Part shown: positions 9,211 to 18,678 of the stretch, one piece after another
How the letters are laid out: each line of letters starts with the position of its first letter
Position numbering within the stretch: position 1 is the first letter of the stretch
From: CBDCZY01 sp965224745
GTDB lineage: Bacteria > Pseudomonadota > Gammaproteobacteria > Methylococcales > Methylomonadaceae
Length of the DNA: 64,000 nucleotides
Assembly: GCA_965224745.1 (NCBI GenBank)
Contig: CBDCZY010000010.1
Coordinates: 496,001-560,000, forward strand
Direction of reading: 5' to 3'
Made by a program: the position numbers and the translations under genes
The notes under the pieces: model-generated
The model's input: only the letters and a program-made list of their open reading frames with translations
What the model was told of the DNA's origin: nothing
The model's database searches: none

Positions 9211-9258
9211 TATTTAGTACCCCCAAATAATTGTCTTGATTATTTGGGGTGCTAAATA
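9211..9258. repeat. Long imperfect inverted repeat between the IS and htpX
   Basis: The arms TATTTAGTACCCCCAAATAA (9211-9230) and the sequence at 9239-9258 are complementary apart from one substitution and one extra C, with a seven-base loop (TGTCTTG). It lies downstream of htpX as read on the minus strand and could act as a bidirectional transcription stop or as mRNA-end protection. It does not belong to the IS, whose end is at 9147. Confidence 0.6.
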
Positions 9259-9264
9259 TAATGG

Positions 9265-9290
9265 GTGAAAACCTCCTCACGAAGAGGTTC
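9265..9290 (-). terminator. Candidate htpX transcription terminator
   Basis: Read on the minus strand just after the htpX stop, AACCTC and GAGGTT (9270-9275 and 9284-9289) form a six-base stem with an eight-base loop, followed by TTTC. The U-run is short, so this is a modest candidate; the larger hairpin at 9211-9258 follows it. Confidence 0.4.
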
Positions 9291-9314
9291 CCTTAGGGGG
9301 TTGAGTCCTTTTAA

Positions 9315-10193
9315 TTATCTTTGTTTTTGCAAAGCAGTAATGCGTTCATCCAGAGGAGGGTGACTCATAAATAATTTGGTGAGGCTGCCACCGCTGTTGA
9401 TACCAAAAGCAGCTAATTCGCCTGGCATTTTAGCGGGTTCATGCGTTCTCTGTAATGCTTGTAAGGCGCTTACCATTTTTGCATTGCCGGCCAGTTTTGC
9501 GCCGCCTTCATCGGCTTTGAACTCGCGACGTCTAGAAAACCACATGACGATCATGGATGCTAGCATTGACAAGCAGATTTGTGCAACGATTTGCACAATG
9601 TAATAAGCGGGGCCGAATCCACGTTCAGTTTTAAACATGATGCGGTCAACCGCGTGGCCGATCACTGTCGCAAAAAAATACACAAAGGTATTGACGACGC
9701 CTTGTATTAACGTCAATGTCACCATATCGCCATTCGACACATGGCTGATTTCATGTCCCAGTACCGCTTCCACCGAATCGCTGTCCATGTGCTGCAATAG
9801 CCCTGAGCTTACTGCGACTAGCGCGTTGTTTTTGTTCATTCCGGTAGCGAATGCATTGGGAGTAGGAGAGTCGAAAATACCGACTTCAGGCATGCCGATA
9901 CCAGCTTTGTCAGCCTGGCGTTTAATCGTTTCCACTAACCATGATTCAGTTTTATTTTGCGGATGTTCGATAGTATGAACGCCCATAGCACGTTTAGCAG
10001 ACCATTTCGAGATAGCCAGAGAAATAAACGAGCCAGTCATACCGATAACAGCAGACATCACTAGCAAGGCATTGAGGTTCAGGTCAACACCTTGTTGATC
10101 CAAAACACCGCCGATTCCAAGTAAGCTGAAAACCAAACTGATAACCACCATTATGGCGACGTTAGTGGCTAAAAAAAGGATAATTCGCATCAT
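9315..10193 (-). CDS. htpX: Membrane zinc metalloprotease HtpX
   Basis: HtpX is an inner-membrane M48 protease with a cytosolic active site that degrades misfolded membrane proteins alongside FtsH. The 292-residue protein has two N-terminal membrane segments (about 4-28 and 40-62), the zinc motif HEISH near residue 145, two more membrane segments, and the downstream FKADEGGAKLAG stretch carrying the third zinc ligand. Length and motifs fit E. coli HtpX closely. It is a single-gene unit with the IS downstream. Upstream there is a weak match to a heat-shock promoter (listed separately), as expected for this gene. Confidence 0.95.
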   Translation of the reverse strand: MMRIILFLATNVAIMVVISLVFSLLGIGGVLDQQGVDLNLNALLVMSAVIGMTGSFISLAISKWSAKRAMGVHTIEHPQNKTESWLVETIKRQADKAGIGMPEVGIFDSPTPNAFATGMNKNNALVAVSSGLLQHMDSDSVEAVLGHEISHVSNGDMVTLTLIQGVVNTFVYFFATVIGHAVDRIMFKTERGFGPAYYIVQIVAQICLSMLASMIVMWFSRRREFKADEGGAKLAGNAKMVSALQALQRTHEPAKMPGELAAFGINSGGSLTKLFMSHPPLDERITALQKQR

Positions 10194-10225
10194 AATATTG
10201 TTATCTCCGAAATGAGTTTAAACAT

Positions 10226-10255
10226 AATCTGGGTACTAAAAGCATAAAAATCAAG
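10226..10255 (-). promoter_or_regulatory. Possible sigma-32 promoter of htpX
   Basis: On the minus strand, CTTGAT (10250-10255) resembles the -35 CTTGAA of sigma-32 promoters, and CCCAGATT (10226-10233) is a loose match to the CCCCATNT -10 element, 16 bases away. The position upstream of htpX is right but the -10 match is weak. Confidence 0.28.
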
Positions 10256-10389
10256 TTTGCTGGCATGATTATGCTTGATCAAATTGTACTTTAAGTCGGT
10301 ATTGTTCAATGTTATGTCTCAATCTGATAGGCTATAGTTGAGTTTGTTCAAAATTATGACAATGTTAGTAAAATTTTTGGTGGAGATTT

Positions 10390-11517
10390 ATGATTAAAAA
10401 CTTACGCCAGTTAGGCTGCTTATGCGTCGGGTTGTTATGGTTGGGTGTTCTTTCGTTGAGCCACGCCAAACAAAATGTGAAAACTTCTCTTAAAGCCATT
10501 AAGTTACCACAAGGCTTTAGTATTTCTGTCTATGCCCATAATGTCGCTGGAGCTCGTATGATGGCATTAGGAGACGATGGTACTGTTTATGTAGGCAGTA
10601 GAGAAGGGAATGTTTATGCCGTCAGAGACAAAAATAAAGATGGCAAAGCTGAGCAAATGTTTACCATTGCTAAAGGACTTTATTTACCCAATGGCGTTGC
10701 TTTTCGCGATGGCGATCTTTATGTTGCAGAAGTCAACCAAATTATTCGATTTGACGATATCTCTGATCAGTTAGGGAGTTCACCGAAATCTGTTGTGGTT
10801 TACGATAAGTTACCTTCAGAGCGGCACCATGGTTGGAAAAGCTTGCGTTTTGGCCCAGACGGAATGCTTTATACGGCTGTTGGGGCGCCATGCAATATTT
10901 GTGAACCGCCAGAAAATATTTTTGCCACATTGGTTCGGCTTAAGCCCGATGGCAGTAAGTTTCAAATTATCGCTAAAGGTATACGTAACACGCTGGGCTA
11001 CGATTGGCATCCAGTAACGAAAAAGCTCTATTTTACTGAAAATGGTCGCGATTATCTGGGTGATGATGTGCCGCCAGATGAATTGAATCGATTAGATAAA
11101 ATAGGTTCGAATTTTGGTTATCCTTATTGTCATGCAGGTGAAATAGCTGATCCGGAGTTTGGTAGTAAACAAAAATGTTCAAAATTTGTCGCGCCAGCTT
11201 GGCGGTTTGGTGCTCATAAAGCGCCATTAGGGATGCGTTTTTATCGAGGTGATGCCTTTCCATCAGAATACCAAGACCAGTTGTTCGTGGCTCAACATGG
11301 CTCCTGGAACCGAACTAAACCGCATGGTTATCAAGTTGTTATGGTAACTTTTAAAGACGGTGTGCCCGTAGCAGAAAAACCATTCGCAGAAGGTTGGTTG
11401 ACTAAGGATGAACAAGTATTGGGTCGGCCAGTCGATTTGTTGGAACTGCCCGATGGCAGGTTGTTGGTGTCCGATGATCTAAATGGCGTTATTTATCAAA
11501 TCAGCTATCAAAAATGA
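10390..11517 (+). CDS. Secreted sorbosone dehydrogenase-like beta-propeller protein
   Basis: A 375-residue exported protein with a signal peptide (residues 1-26, ending SHA) and a six-bladed beta-propeller of the soluble glucose/sorbosone dehydrogenase type, often annotated as a PQQ-dependent sugar dehydrogenase. Typical propeller stretches are LPNGVAFRDGDLYVAEVNQI, HHGWKSLRFGPDGMLYTAVG, GIRNTLGYDWHP, DELNRL and QHGSWNR. Two cysteines in CNIC are not a heme motif. The substrate is unknown; family members are frequently misassigned, so sugar oxidation is only a family-based guess. A GGTGGAG ribosome-binding site precedes the ATG. Its stop overlaps the next gene by four bases. Confidence 0.85.
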   Translation: MIKNLRQLGCLCVGLLWLGVLSLSHAKQNVKTSLKAIKLPQGFSISVYAHNVAGARMMALGDDGTVYVGSREGNVYAVRDKNKDGKAEQMFTIAKGLYLPNGVAFRDGDLYVAEVNQIIRFDDISDQLGSSPKSVVVYDKLPSERHHGWKSLRFGPDGMLYTAVGAPCNICEPPENIFATLVRLKPDGSKFQIIAKGIRNTLGYDWHPVTKKLYFTENGRDYLGDDVPPDELNRLDKIGSNFGYPYCHAGEIADPEFGSKQKCSKFVAPAWRFGAHKAPLGMRFYRGDAFPSEYQDQLFVAQHGSWNRTKPHGYQVVMVTFKDGVPVAEKPFAEGWLTKDEQVLGRPVDLLELPDGRLLVSDDLNGVIYQISYQK

Positions 11518-12125
11518 ATCAGGATAAATCCTTAAAGCAATTTGAAGTGATTACAAAACATACTTTATACGAGGGTTTTTTTAATCTTGAGAAATACCGG
11601 TTAAGACATACGCTGCATGTCGGAGGGTGGTCGCAGGAATTGGAACTGGAATTGTTTCGTCGTGGTAATTGTGTGGGTGTGTTGTTGTATGATCCTATTG
11701 CCGATAGCGTTGTTATTATCGAGCAATTTCGGGTTGGGGCTATTGCAAATCCGGGCAGAGCTTGGTTGCAAGAGATCGTTGCAGGAGCTATTGAGCCGGG
11801 TGAAACAGCAGAACAAGTTGCCCATCGAGAAGCAATTGAAGAAGCGGGTTGTGACGTTTTAGAATTGAAGAAGATTGGTGAATTTTATACCAGTCCAGGT
11901 GGTGCATCCGAACGGTTAACCTTATTTTGTGGGCGAGTAGATATCAGTTCTGTGGGAGGTGTTCATGGTCTAGCCGAAGAAGGAGAAGATATCAGGGTTA
12001 TGGCAGTAAATGCAGAAGAAGCTCTACACCGGGTAGAACTTGGTGAGATCGAATCTGCCATTCCCATCGTTGCGATCCAATGGTTGGCGTTAAACAAGGA
12101 TAAATTAAGACAAGAGTGGCTTTAA
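11514..12125 (+). CDS. nudF: ADP-ribose pyrophosphatase (Nudix hydrolase)
   Basis: NudF-type enzymes hydrolyse ADP-ribose to AMP and ribose 5-phosphate. The 203-residue protein contains a full Nudix box, starting GAIEPGETAEQVAHREAIEE near residue 91 and ending AG-C, with the metal-binding REAIEE core. The preceding beta-strand region (VIIEQFRVGAI) and the following EFYTSPGGASERLTLF segment are typical of NudF rather than other Nudix groups. The ATG overlaps the upstream stop (ATGA), so the pair is translationally coupled. The link between an exported propeller protein and ADP-ribose hydrolysis is not obvious. Confidence 0.88.
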   Translation: MNQDKSLKQFEVITKHTLYEGFFNLEKYRLRHTLHVGGWSQELELELFRRGNCVGVLLYDPIADSVVIIEQFRVGAIANPGRAWLQEIVAGAIEPGETAEQVAHREAIEEAGCDVLELKKIGEFYTSPGGASERLTLFCGRVDISSVGGVHGLAEEGEDIRVMAVNAEEALHRVELGEIESAIPIVAIQWLALNKDKLRQEWL

Positions 12126-12177
12126 ATTTTCATTGTACAAGTTCGGAAAACGGAAAAAACCGTCTAAACCATGCCAG

Positions 12178-13449
12178 TTAGTCCACAGTTTCCGTCCAGG
12201 TGCAATTATCATTAACGATTTCGGCAGTCTGTGGATTTCCGATACCATGAGCTATTAAACCCACCACCCGGTCATCGCTTTCATAGCCAATATGAGCATC
12301 AAGTGGGTTAGCCATTTTACCCATACCGAATACATCAAAAACACTTGCGACGTTGATGTTTACATTAGTCGCATTGATACAAAGCCTGGAGTCTAGATAT
12401 TCATCGACAAAATGTGGTGGAATAGCATAACTAAGCAAATCGTTAGGATCGCTGATCGCAATTAACGATAACTGCTGAAACATTCGCTGATTATAATTCG
12501 TACCCTCTGCAGTGCAATAATCATCATGTTTACCTGTAATCTCAGGCATTTTACGCCCTAGCTGCAGCATGGGTAACTGATTTGACATCATGTAGAGAGT
12601 AATTTCTTTTTCTTTTAGAGCGTCTAACAAAACGCCCGGTTTCATGGCATCCAAGCCTGGTGTACTTTTATCATTTTTTAAGATGGTTAAAAAGCGTTGC
12701 AATCCATCGATTGTGATACGGCTACCAAGGCTGTGCGAGATCACGGAGAATTTGTCTTTTACAATGTGCTGATTTATTTTAGCATCAGAAAAATCGCAAA
12801 ATTCATTATGCTGATCCGGGAGATCGTCCCAATCGGCAGCGCTCATCCAACAAAAAGCTTGGTCAAAGGCTAGTAATATTTCTTGGCGACTTTGTCCTAA
12901 ATAGATGATCGGATCGGGACCGGTATCATTGGAGAATTTTTTTAATAAATCGTTGACATGAGCTCTTCGAAAGGAGTATTCGCCAGAATTGTCATAAGCC
13001 AAAACCTTCTTGTCTTCCGCAGTAATTTCGGACCAGGACAATTCGTAAAATTGCATCTCCTTGGTGCGGTCTTTGTTTAATAAACGGTGAATTCTCAAAT
13101 TTCCCAACGGTTTAGTCGTTTTGCTTGGAAAAACCAATGAAAGATTTTTGGGTTGCCTGGCGCTGACCGTCAGGTTGAGTTGTTTTGACAACTTTTCCAA
13201 AAATTGTGTGGCATAACCCGGTTGATGATCCCCAACACCATGCACCATTAATACCTTAAGAAGCCCTTGGCTATTGTCTAAATCAGGATCAAGTCCCCGG
13301 AATGCGCCACCCCATACTTCACAAACCCGGGTGTCTTCTTGTTCTTGTTTTTCCAGGACTGCTTCAGCTATTCCTCGTCCAAAACTGCTACAGCCTTGAA
13401 GGATTATGCAAAGTATAGCGAGGGATAAAGTTGGGGTTTTTATATACAT
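12178..13449 (-). CDS. Lipoprotein with alpha/beta-hydrolase features, unknown function
   Basis: A 423-residue predicted lipoprotein: the N-terminus ends in the lipobox LQGC, with Cys20 as the acylated residue. The mature part begins a hydrolase-like fold with VMVHGVGDHQPGY (an oxyanion-loop-like HGxG) and has the nucleophile elbow SHSLGSR near residue 240. This suggests an envelope-anchored esterase or lipase. I do not recognise a named family. It is convergent with nudF and lies upstream in orientation of nothing else on this strand except the acyltransferase/hydrolase fusion at 13567, so the two may form a lipid-related pair. Confidence 0.65.
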   Translation of the reverse strand: MYIKTPTLSLAILCIILQGCSSFGRGIAEAVLEKQEQEDTRVCEVWGGAFRGLDPDLDNSQGLLKVLMVHGVGDHQPGYATQFLEKLSKQLNLTVSARQPKNLSLVFPSKTTKPLGNLRIHRLLNKDRTKEMQFYELSWSEITAEDKKVLAYDNSGEYSFRRAHVNDLLKKFSNDTGPDPIIYLGQSRQEILLAFDQAFCWMSAADWDDLPDQHNEFCDFSDAKINQHIVKDKFSVISHSLGSRITIDGLQRFLTILKNDKSTPGLDAMKPGVLLDALKEKEITLYMMSNQLPMLQLGRKMPEITGKHDDYCTAEGTNYNQRMFQQLSLIAISDPNDLLSYAIPPHFVDEYLDSRLCINATNVNINVASVFDVFGMGKMANPLDAHIGYESDDRVVGLIAHGIGNPQTAEIVNDNCTWTETVD

Positions 13450-13566
13450 TATTAATTATTATTAATGTTTGTAAGTGTCTGATGGGTACATTATTTTACG
13501 TTGAAAAGATTTGAATGCAACTATGCAAACATTAGCTTTTATTCCGCATAATAAAGGCTATGCTTG

Positions 13567-15867
13567 TCAAGCCTTGATGAATTGTTCTAAAAATTCATCA
13601 ATGGCTTGCCATGTACCTGCAATGTTTTCCATTAAAATACCGTGTCGATGGGAGGAAATGGCAATTGTTTTCTTTTGGGTTGACCCCAGTTTTGTCATGA
13701 CAATGTTGCTGCTTTCTGGTTCGACAACTGGGTCTTGATCAGCATAAACATTTAATACGGGCATATTAATGCTGGGCAAAAGACCTTCTATTTCTTGCAC
13801 CAATTTTCTTAACTCATACAAACTTCGGATGGGAATGTTTCTGTAATTAATCGTTGGATGTTCCGGGTCATTTTCAGTGAACGGTTTAACACCTTCCAAA
13901 GAAGAAGCCCATGCAACCAGTTTATTGGTGCCGTGTAATATCGATACCAGCATGATAGAAGGGTCGACAAATTTGATCGGCACCGATACCACTACTGTTG
14001 CAGTAACAGCGTTAGGTTGGTCTGCAGCAAGCTTCAAAGCTAAAGCTGCGCCAGTCGAAAAACCAATGACAATAATATTTTGCATTAGGTCACTTAAAAA
14101 CCGAAGACCTTTGGTGACTGATTCATACCAGTCTTCGCAACTGCGCGTTCTAAGATCGGCAGGCGATGTGCCGTGACCTTTGATGCGAATCCCCAACACA
14201 GTGAAGCCTTGTTCTGCCAAATAATGGCCATAATTTCTCAATTCTGCCGGTGATGCGAGTAAACCATGGATTAGCAGAATGCCGATGCCATTGGGTTTGA
14301 TAGGTTGTAATATAAAGGGTTCTGGATCTTCTGTCGCCGTTTCCTTGGAGTTAACGTATTCAAATTTTGATTGTTGATAGAACGCTTTTTCTTGCTTTAG
14401 CATCAAACATTCATCATCCAAATACCACAACGCCATTGTTTCGGCAGGAATATGACCGACATCAAGAATAGCTCGAGCTGTTGCTTGGCGAACCATTTCA
14501 ATCGGCATGGCTTCGTTGTAATAGACCGCAATGACGTTTTCCATGCGAATAGCATCAAAGTGAAAATCTTCCATAATTTTAGACTGAAAGTACAACGTAT
14601 CCTCTTTATCGATGATTAAGCCGGTACGCTTAGTCGTTTCAAAGAATTGTTCAAAACGATCTACGTGTCCTTCCATCAAATCTTCATATTCATTGGGATC
14701 ATTGAGACTTTCATGCAAATAAATGTTTTCCGCGCATTGCAGCCGTTTGATAGCGATATAGATAATGCGATTAAACAATGATTTTTCAATATTATTACGC
14801 TTTGCTTCTTGGAGTTGTATGATTAAGGTTGAAGCAACATGACTAAGGTTGATGGTTATGTTTTTGTACATTTCTCGCATGTATATATCGCGAGTTTTCA
14901 GTGTACATATTTTGATATGCTCTGCCAGCAACTTGTGTTGCCAGGCTTGTGGATCAAAACTTATCGCAAATGCATCGTCCAGATCCTTAAATTTGGTGGT
15001 TACATTTTTAGTCAGGGGTTTATCCCACCAATGATCATTTTGGTAGGGCGTTATGGGTTGACCCATGCGGATATCCATATCAGTATTTTTAAGGATGATG
15101 TTGCCTTCGATCAATAATTCTTCTGTCTGCCTCAGGCTTAGACCATCAGCAAATAGTTTTACGCTATTGTGTAATAGATTATCGTTAGAACGAATGGGGT
15201 AAAAAGTGATGCAAGATGGGACAATATTGGTCGGTTTGAGCGCAGATAACAGCAACTGATCCAGACTCTCCAAAGCAAAAAGATTCTTCCAGTGCAACAG
15301 AAGATCGGTTTCTTTATTGTAATAAGCTTCACGAACAGTAGCTTTGAAAGCATCAATCCCATGTGCCAATACTGCAGCACCGGTATGGTGCTCACGTCTC
15401 TTGCCAGTTATTCTGGAAAAAATAGCATATTTTCCAGCTTGATCTAATACTTTTCTATCTTTAACCATACCCCCTTCAGGAAATATGATGACTTTTCGCC
15501 CTTTAAGGACTTGCTCGGCTAGGATTGGGAATAGGCGTTGATGTTGATGGGAAATTACACCCACCTGTTTAAGGTAGGTTGATAGCGTGTTATCTTCCTT
15601 AAAAAATTCACTTGAGCCGATGGAGTAGCAATAGTCACCGGTTTCTTCATAGATCAGGTATTGAGGAATAAATGATTCGAAACGTGAAAAATGGTTAAAA
15701 AGAAAAATATCGCCTTGCGCGACTTGTTGCTCAGCATGCAACCTGAGATTGACTTTCAGCAGTTTTTTTAGGGTTCGAAAGACTTTTGCCGACCAGTCGT
15801 AAACCGCTGTATCGATTTCGTCCCATGTAGGTTTTGTTTTGTTATCGACCTTAATTAATTCGGTCAT
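13567..15867 (-). CDS. Fused acyltransferase and alpha/beta hydrolase
   Basis: A 766-residue fusion. The N-terminal half has a glycerol-phosphate-acyltransferase-type domain: NHFSRFE (residues 58-64) stands where HX4D is expected, giving HX4E, and FPEGGMVKDR (129-138) matches the block III FPEG motif. Middle residues (about 300-500) look helical and are not recognised. The C-terminal part (about 515-766) is a serine hydrolase: LLIHGLLASP, GIRIKGHGTS, nucleophile elbow GFSTG, YADQDPVV acid, and SHRHG histidine, the pattern of monoglyceride lipase/carboxylesterases. This suggests lipid remodelling with transfer and hydrolysis on one chain; the substrate is unknown. Confidence 0.75.
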   Translation of the reverse strand: MTELIKVDNKTKPTWDEIDTAVYDWSAKVFRTLKKLLKVNLRLHAEQQVAQGDIFLFNHFSRFESFIPQYLIYEETGDYCYSIGSSEFFKEDNTLSTYLKQVGVISHQHQRLFPILAEQVLKGRKVIIFPEGGMVKDRKVLDQAGKYAIFSRITGKRREHHTGAAVLAHGIDAFKATVREAYYNKETDLLLHWKNLFALESLDQLLLSALKPTNIVPSCITFYPIRSNDNLLHNSVKLFADGLSLRQTEELLIEGNIILKNTDMDIRMGQPITPYQNDHWWDKPLTKNVTTKFKDLDDAFAISFDPQAWQHKLLAEHIKICTLKTRDIYMREMYKNITINLSHVASTLIIQLQEAKRNNIEKSLFNRIIYIAIKRLQCAENIYLHESLNDPNEYEDLMEGHVDRFEQFFETTKRTGLIIDKEDTLYFQSKIMEDFHFDAIRMENVIAVYYNEAMPIEMVRQATARAILDVGHIPAETMALWYLDDECLMLKQEKAFYQQSKFEYVNSKETATEDPEPFILQPIKPNGIGILLIHGLLASPAELRNYGHYLAEQGFTVLGIRIKGHGTSPADLRTRSCEDWYESVTKGLRFLSDLMQNIIVIGFSTGAALALKLAADQPNAVTATVVVSVPIKFVDPSIMLVSILHGTNKLVAWASSLEGVKPFTENDPEHPTINYRNIPIRSLYELRKLVQEIEGLLPSINMPVLNVYADQDPVVEPESSNIVMTKLGSTQKKTIAISSHRHGILMENIAGTWQAIDEFLEQFIKA

Positions 15868-16131
15868 AGGAAAAAACTATCCTAGTGGTTTAGTTGCTAT
15901 GTATGATGGTTAATACTCATCACTATTAGGTCTTCTGCCATAATCTGCATCCCATTTTGCTTGTTGTTACCGACTAAAACTGGCACATTTTCTGTCGGTT
16001 TTTAGGGGAAACACGGCTTTCGATCAAAATGAAAGAAGAGTCATTAAAACACATTATTTCCAGACCATCCTGGATTCAAGTCAAAAGTGCATGATCGATT
16101 AAGTGACTCATATCATTTCGGGTGCTCTGAT

Positions 16132-17517
16132 TTATCTGACTAGCGTTTTCGCAGCTTCTATAGCTTCCAATACCCGGTTGGGAGAGGTGCCGCCGATATG
16201 ATTACGTGCTTGGACTGAGCCTTTTAAGGCTAGAACATCAAACACATCATTATCGATGATGGGGGAAATCTGTTGTAATTCAGCTAAAGGTATTTCCGCC
16301 AAGTCACGTTTCGTTTCGATGCCTAACCGAACTGCTTGTCCTACCATTTCATGTGCATCACGAAAAGGTTGTCCTTTAGTCACCAAGTAATCTGCTAAAT
16401 CAGTTGCAGTAGAATATCCTTGTTTAGCTGACCTCAACAAATTGTCACGTTTAACTGTGATATGAGGAACCATGTCACCAAAAGCTCTAAGGCAATCCGA
16501 CAAGGTGTCTACGGTATCAAACAAAGGCTCTTTGTCTTCTTGATTATCTTTGTTATAGGCCAGCGGTTGGCTTTTCATTAGCATTAACATGGCCATTAAA
16601 TGTCCCGTAACTCGACCTGATTTTCCTCTAACCAGTTCAGGAACGTCGGGGTTTTTCTTTTGAGGCATAATCGAAGAACCGGTGCAAAAAGCATCGGGCA
16701 GCTCAACAAAATCAAATTGAGCAGTCGACCACATAATAATCTCTTCGGCAAATCGAGATAAATGCATCATGGTAAGGCTGCTGATTGATGTGAATTCAAT
16801 AATAAAGTCTCGATCACTTACCGAATCCAGAGAGTTATTGGTGGGTCGGTCAAATCCTAGCAGCTCGGCGGTATAATGCCGGTCAATCGGGTAGGTTGTA
16901 CCGGCGAGTGCGGCTGAGCCCAATGGCATCATATTGACTCGTTTACGGCAGTCGAAAAAACGTTCCTTGTCACGCTCCAACATTTCAAACCAAGCCATCA
17001 TATGGTGTCCAAAAGTGATGGGTTGTGCTACCTGGAGGTGTGTAAAACCCGGCATAATGGTCGAGGCTTCTTGTTCCGCGAGTGATAAGATGGATCGTTG
17101 CAAGGTTTTAATAGCAATGATCATTTCGTCAATTGCATTGCGAACATAAAGGCGAATGTCAGTGGCTACCTGATCATTTCTAGATCGCCCTGTATGCAGT
17201 TTTTTACCAGCATTACCGATGGCATTGGTCAATCGTGCCTCGATATTCATGTGAACATCTTCGAGTTCAACCGACCACTCAAAATCACCGCGCGCAATTT
17301 CGATACTGATGTGATTCAATCCCTGGATGATTGCATCGCTCTCTGTTTTTGATAACACGCCGACTTTATGCAGCATTTTGGCGTGGGCGATTGAGCCTTG
17401 AATGTCATATTGCGCAAGACGCTGATCAAATTCTACTGAAGCAGTAAATTTTTCTACAAATTTGTTGGTAGCTTCTGTAAAGCGACCACCCCAGGGTTTT
17501 TCTGTTTTTTGTGCCAT
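16132..17517 (-). CDS. argH: Argininosuccinate lyase
   Basis: ArgH splits argininosuccinate into arginine and fumarate, the last step of arginine synthesis. The 461 residues match the family. Diagnostic segments are WGGRF near the N-terminus, the HTGRSRNDQVATD substrate loop (about residues 103-115), the GFTHLQVAQPITFGHH stretch with the catalytic His near residue 160, and the superfamily signature GSSIMPQKKNPD with the catalytic Ser near 281. It is divergent from hemC across a 234-base gap, an arrangement shared with Pseudomonas. Confidence 0.97.
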   Translation of the reverse strand: MAQKTEKPWGGRFTEATNKFVEKFTASVEFDQRLAQYDIQGSIAHAKMLHKVGVLSKTESDAIIQGLNHISIEIARGDFEWSVELEDVHMNIEARLTNAIGNAGKKLHTGRSRNDQVATDIRLYVRNAIDEMIIAIKTLQRSILSLAEQEASTIMPGFTHLQVAQPITFGHHMMAWFEMLERDKERFFDCRKRVNMMPLGSAALAGTTYPIDRHYTAELLGFDRPTNNSLDSVSDRDFIIEFTSISSLTMMHLSRFAEEIIMWSTAQFDFVELPDAFCTGSSIMPQKKNPDVPELVRGKSGRVTGHLMAMLMLMKSQPLAYNKDNQEDKEPLFDTVDTLSDCLRAFGDMVPHITVKRDNLLRSAKQGYSTATDLADYLVTKGQPFRDAHEMVGQAVRLGIETKRDLAEIPLAELQQISPIIDNDVFDVLALKGSVQARNHIGGTSPNRVLEAIEAAKTLVR

Positions 17518-17751
17518 GATGTTGTTGCAAAAAAAGATCGTAAATTAACAATTATACACAGGCGGCAATCCTCCTAGCAGATTGACTCAAAATTGTTACC
17601 ACTCGTTAACAGCCAAGCAATCCAACTGAGACGAAAAACTAAAATCCTTAATTCGAGTCACAGTTAATGGTATTGGTGACTTTGGCAACTGGTGATCCAT
17701 CGCATCAACGGTTACAATACCGTATTTTTATTTATCTAAAAGTTTTTTGTT

Positions 17752-18678
17752 GTGACGGAAACTCTAATTCGAATAGCGACCCGAAAAAGTCCATTGGCAC
17801 TTTGGCAGGCTGAGCATGTTGCCTCCCGACTCAAGCAAATTCATCCGACTGTGACCACTGAGTTGGTACAAATGTCAACGCAAGGCGATCGCGTTCTTGA
17901 TTCGCCGTTGGCTAAAATTGGTGGCAAAGGTTTATTTGTTAAAGAGCTTGAAGAGGGTATGTTAAGAGGCGAGGCTGATATAGCCGTTCATTCAATGAAG
18001 GATGTGTCTGTTGATTTTCCACCAGGATTGCATTTGTCGGTCATCCTGCCGCGAGAAGATCCCCGAGATGCTTTTGTATCTTTAAAATATTCTCGATTAT
18101 ATGAGTTACCGACAAATGCTCGCATAGGAACATCAAGTCTTCGAAGACAATGCCAATTGATGAGTCAGTTTCCCGACTGTAAAATTTTACCCTTAAGGGG
18201 AAATGTGAATACCCGCTTGCGTAAATTGGATAGCGGTAACTTCGACGCTATCATATTAGCATCGGCAGGGCTGAAGAGATTAGGTTTCGAGACGAGAATT
18301 AATGAGATTTTAGAGCCTGAAGTAAGCTTGCCAGCCATTGGTCAGGGAGCTATTGGTATTGAATGCAGAGCCGATGATGAGCCCATAAACACTTTGTTAC
18401 AACCGCTGCATGATGAGACAACAGGCTTATGTGTTTATGCAGAAAGGGCAATGAATGCGAGATTACAGGGGGGGTGTCAAGTTCCTATTGCAGGTTTTGC
18501 AGAAATTGAAGGCGGCCATTTGTTGTTACGCGGGCTGGTGGGTCATCCGCAAGGGAAACCTATGATGAGGTCTGCAAAAGCCGGCGATTCTGATCAGTAT
18601 CAGGAGATCGGAGTAACGGTAGCAGAGGATCTTTTAAGCCAAGGTGCGGATAAGATACTTGCAGAGTTGTATCAGTGA
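17752..18678 (+). CDS. hemC: Hydroxymethylbilane synthase (porphobilinogen deaminase)
   Basis: HemC joins four porphobilinogens into hydroxymethylbilane in tetrapyrrole synthesis. The 308-residue protein begins IRIATRKSPLALWQAEHV and contains KGLFVKELEEGMLRGEADIAVHSMKD, GTSSLRRQCQ, LRGNVNTRLRKLD and the dipyrromethane-cofactor cysteine in GGCQVPI. The start is GTG; there is no better candidate. The last four bases overlap the GTG of hemD. It is first in the hemCDXY operon. Confidence 0.97.
   Translation: MTETLIRIATRKSPLALWQAEHVASRLKQIHPTVTTELVQMSTQGDRVLDSPLAKIGGKGLFVKELEEGMLRGEADIAVHSMKDVSVDFPPGLHLSVILPREDPRDAFVSLKYSRLYELPTNARIGTSSLRRQCQLMSQFPDCKILPLRGNVNTRLRKLDSGNFDAIILASAGLKRLGFETRINEILEPEVSLPAIGQGAIGIECRADDEPINTLLQPLHDETTGLCVYAERAMNARLQGGCQVPIAGFAEIEGGHLLLRGLVGHPQGKPMMRSAKAGDSDQYQEIGVTVAEDLLSQGADKILAELYQ

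Noticed and set aside
15969..16003. Inverted repeat ACCGAC/GTCGGT with four T residues, between the acyltransferase fusion and argH
   Set aside because: The loop of 19 bases is long and no plus-strand gene lies upstream for it to terminate.
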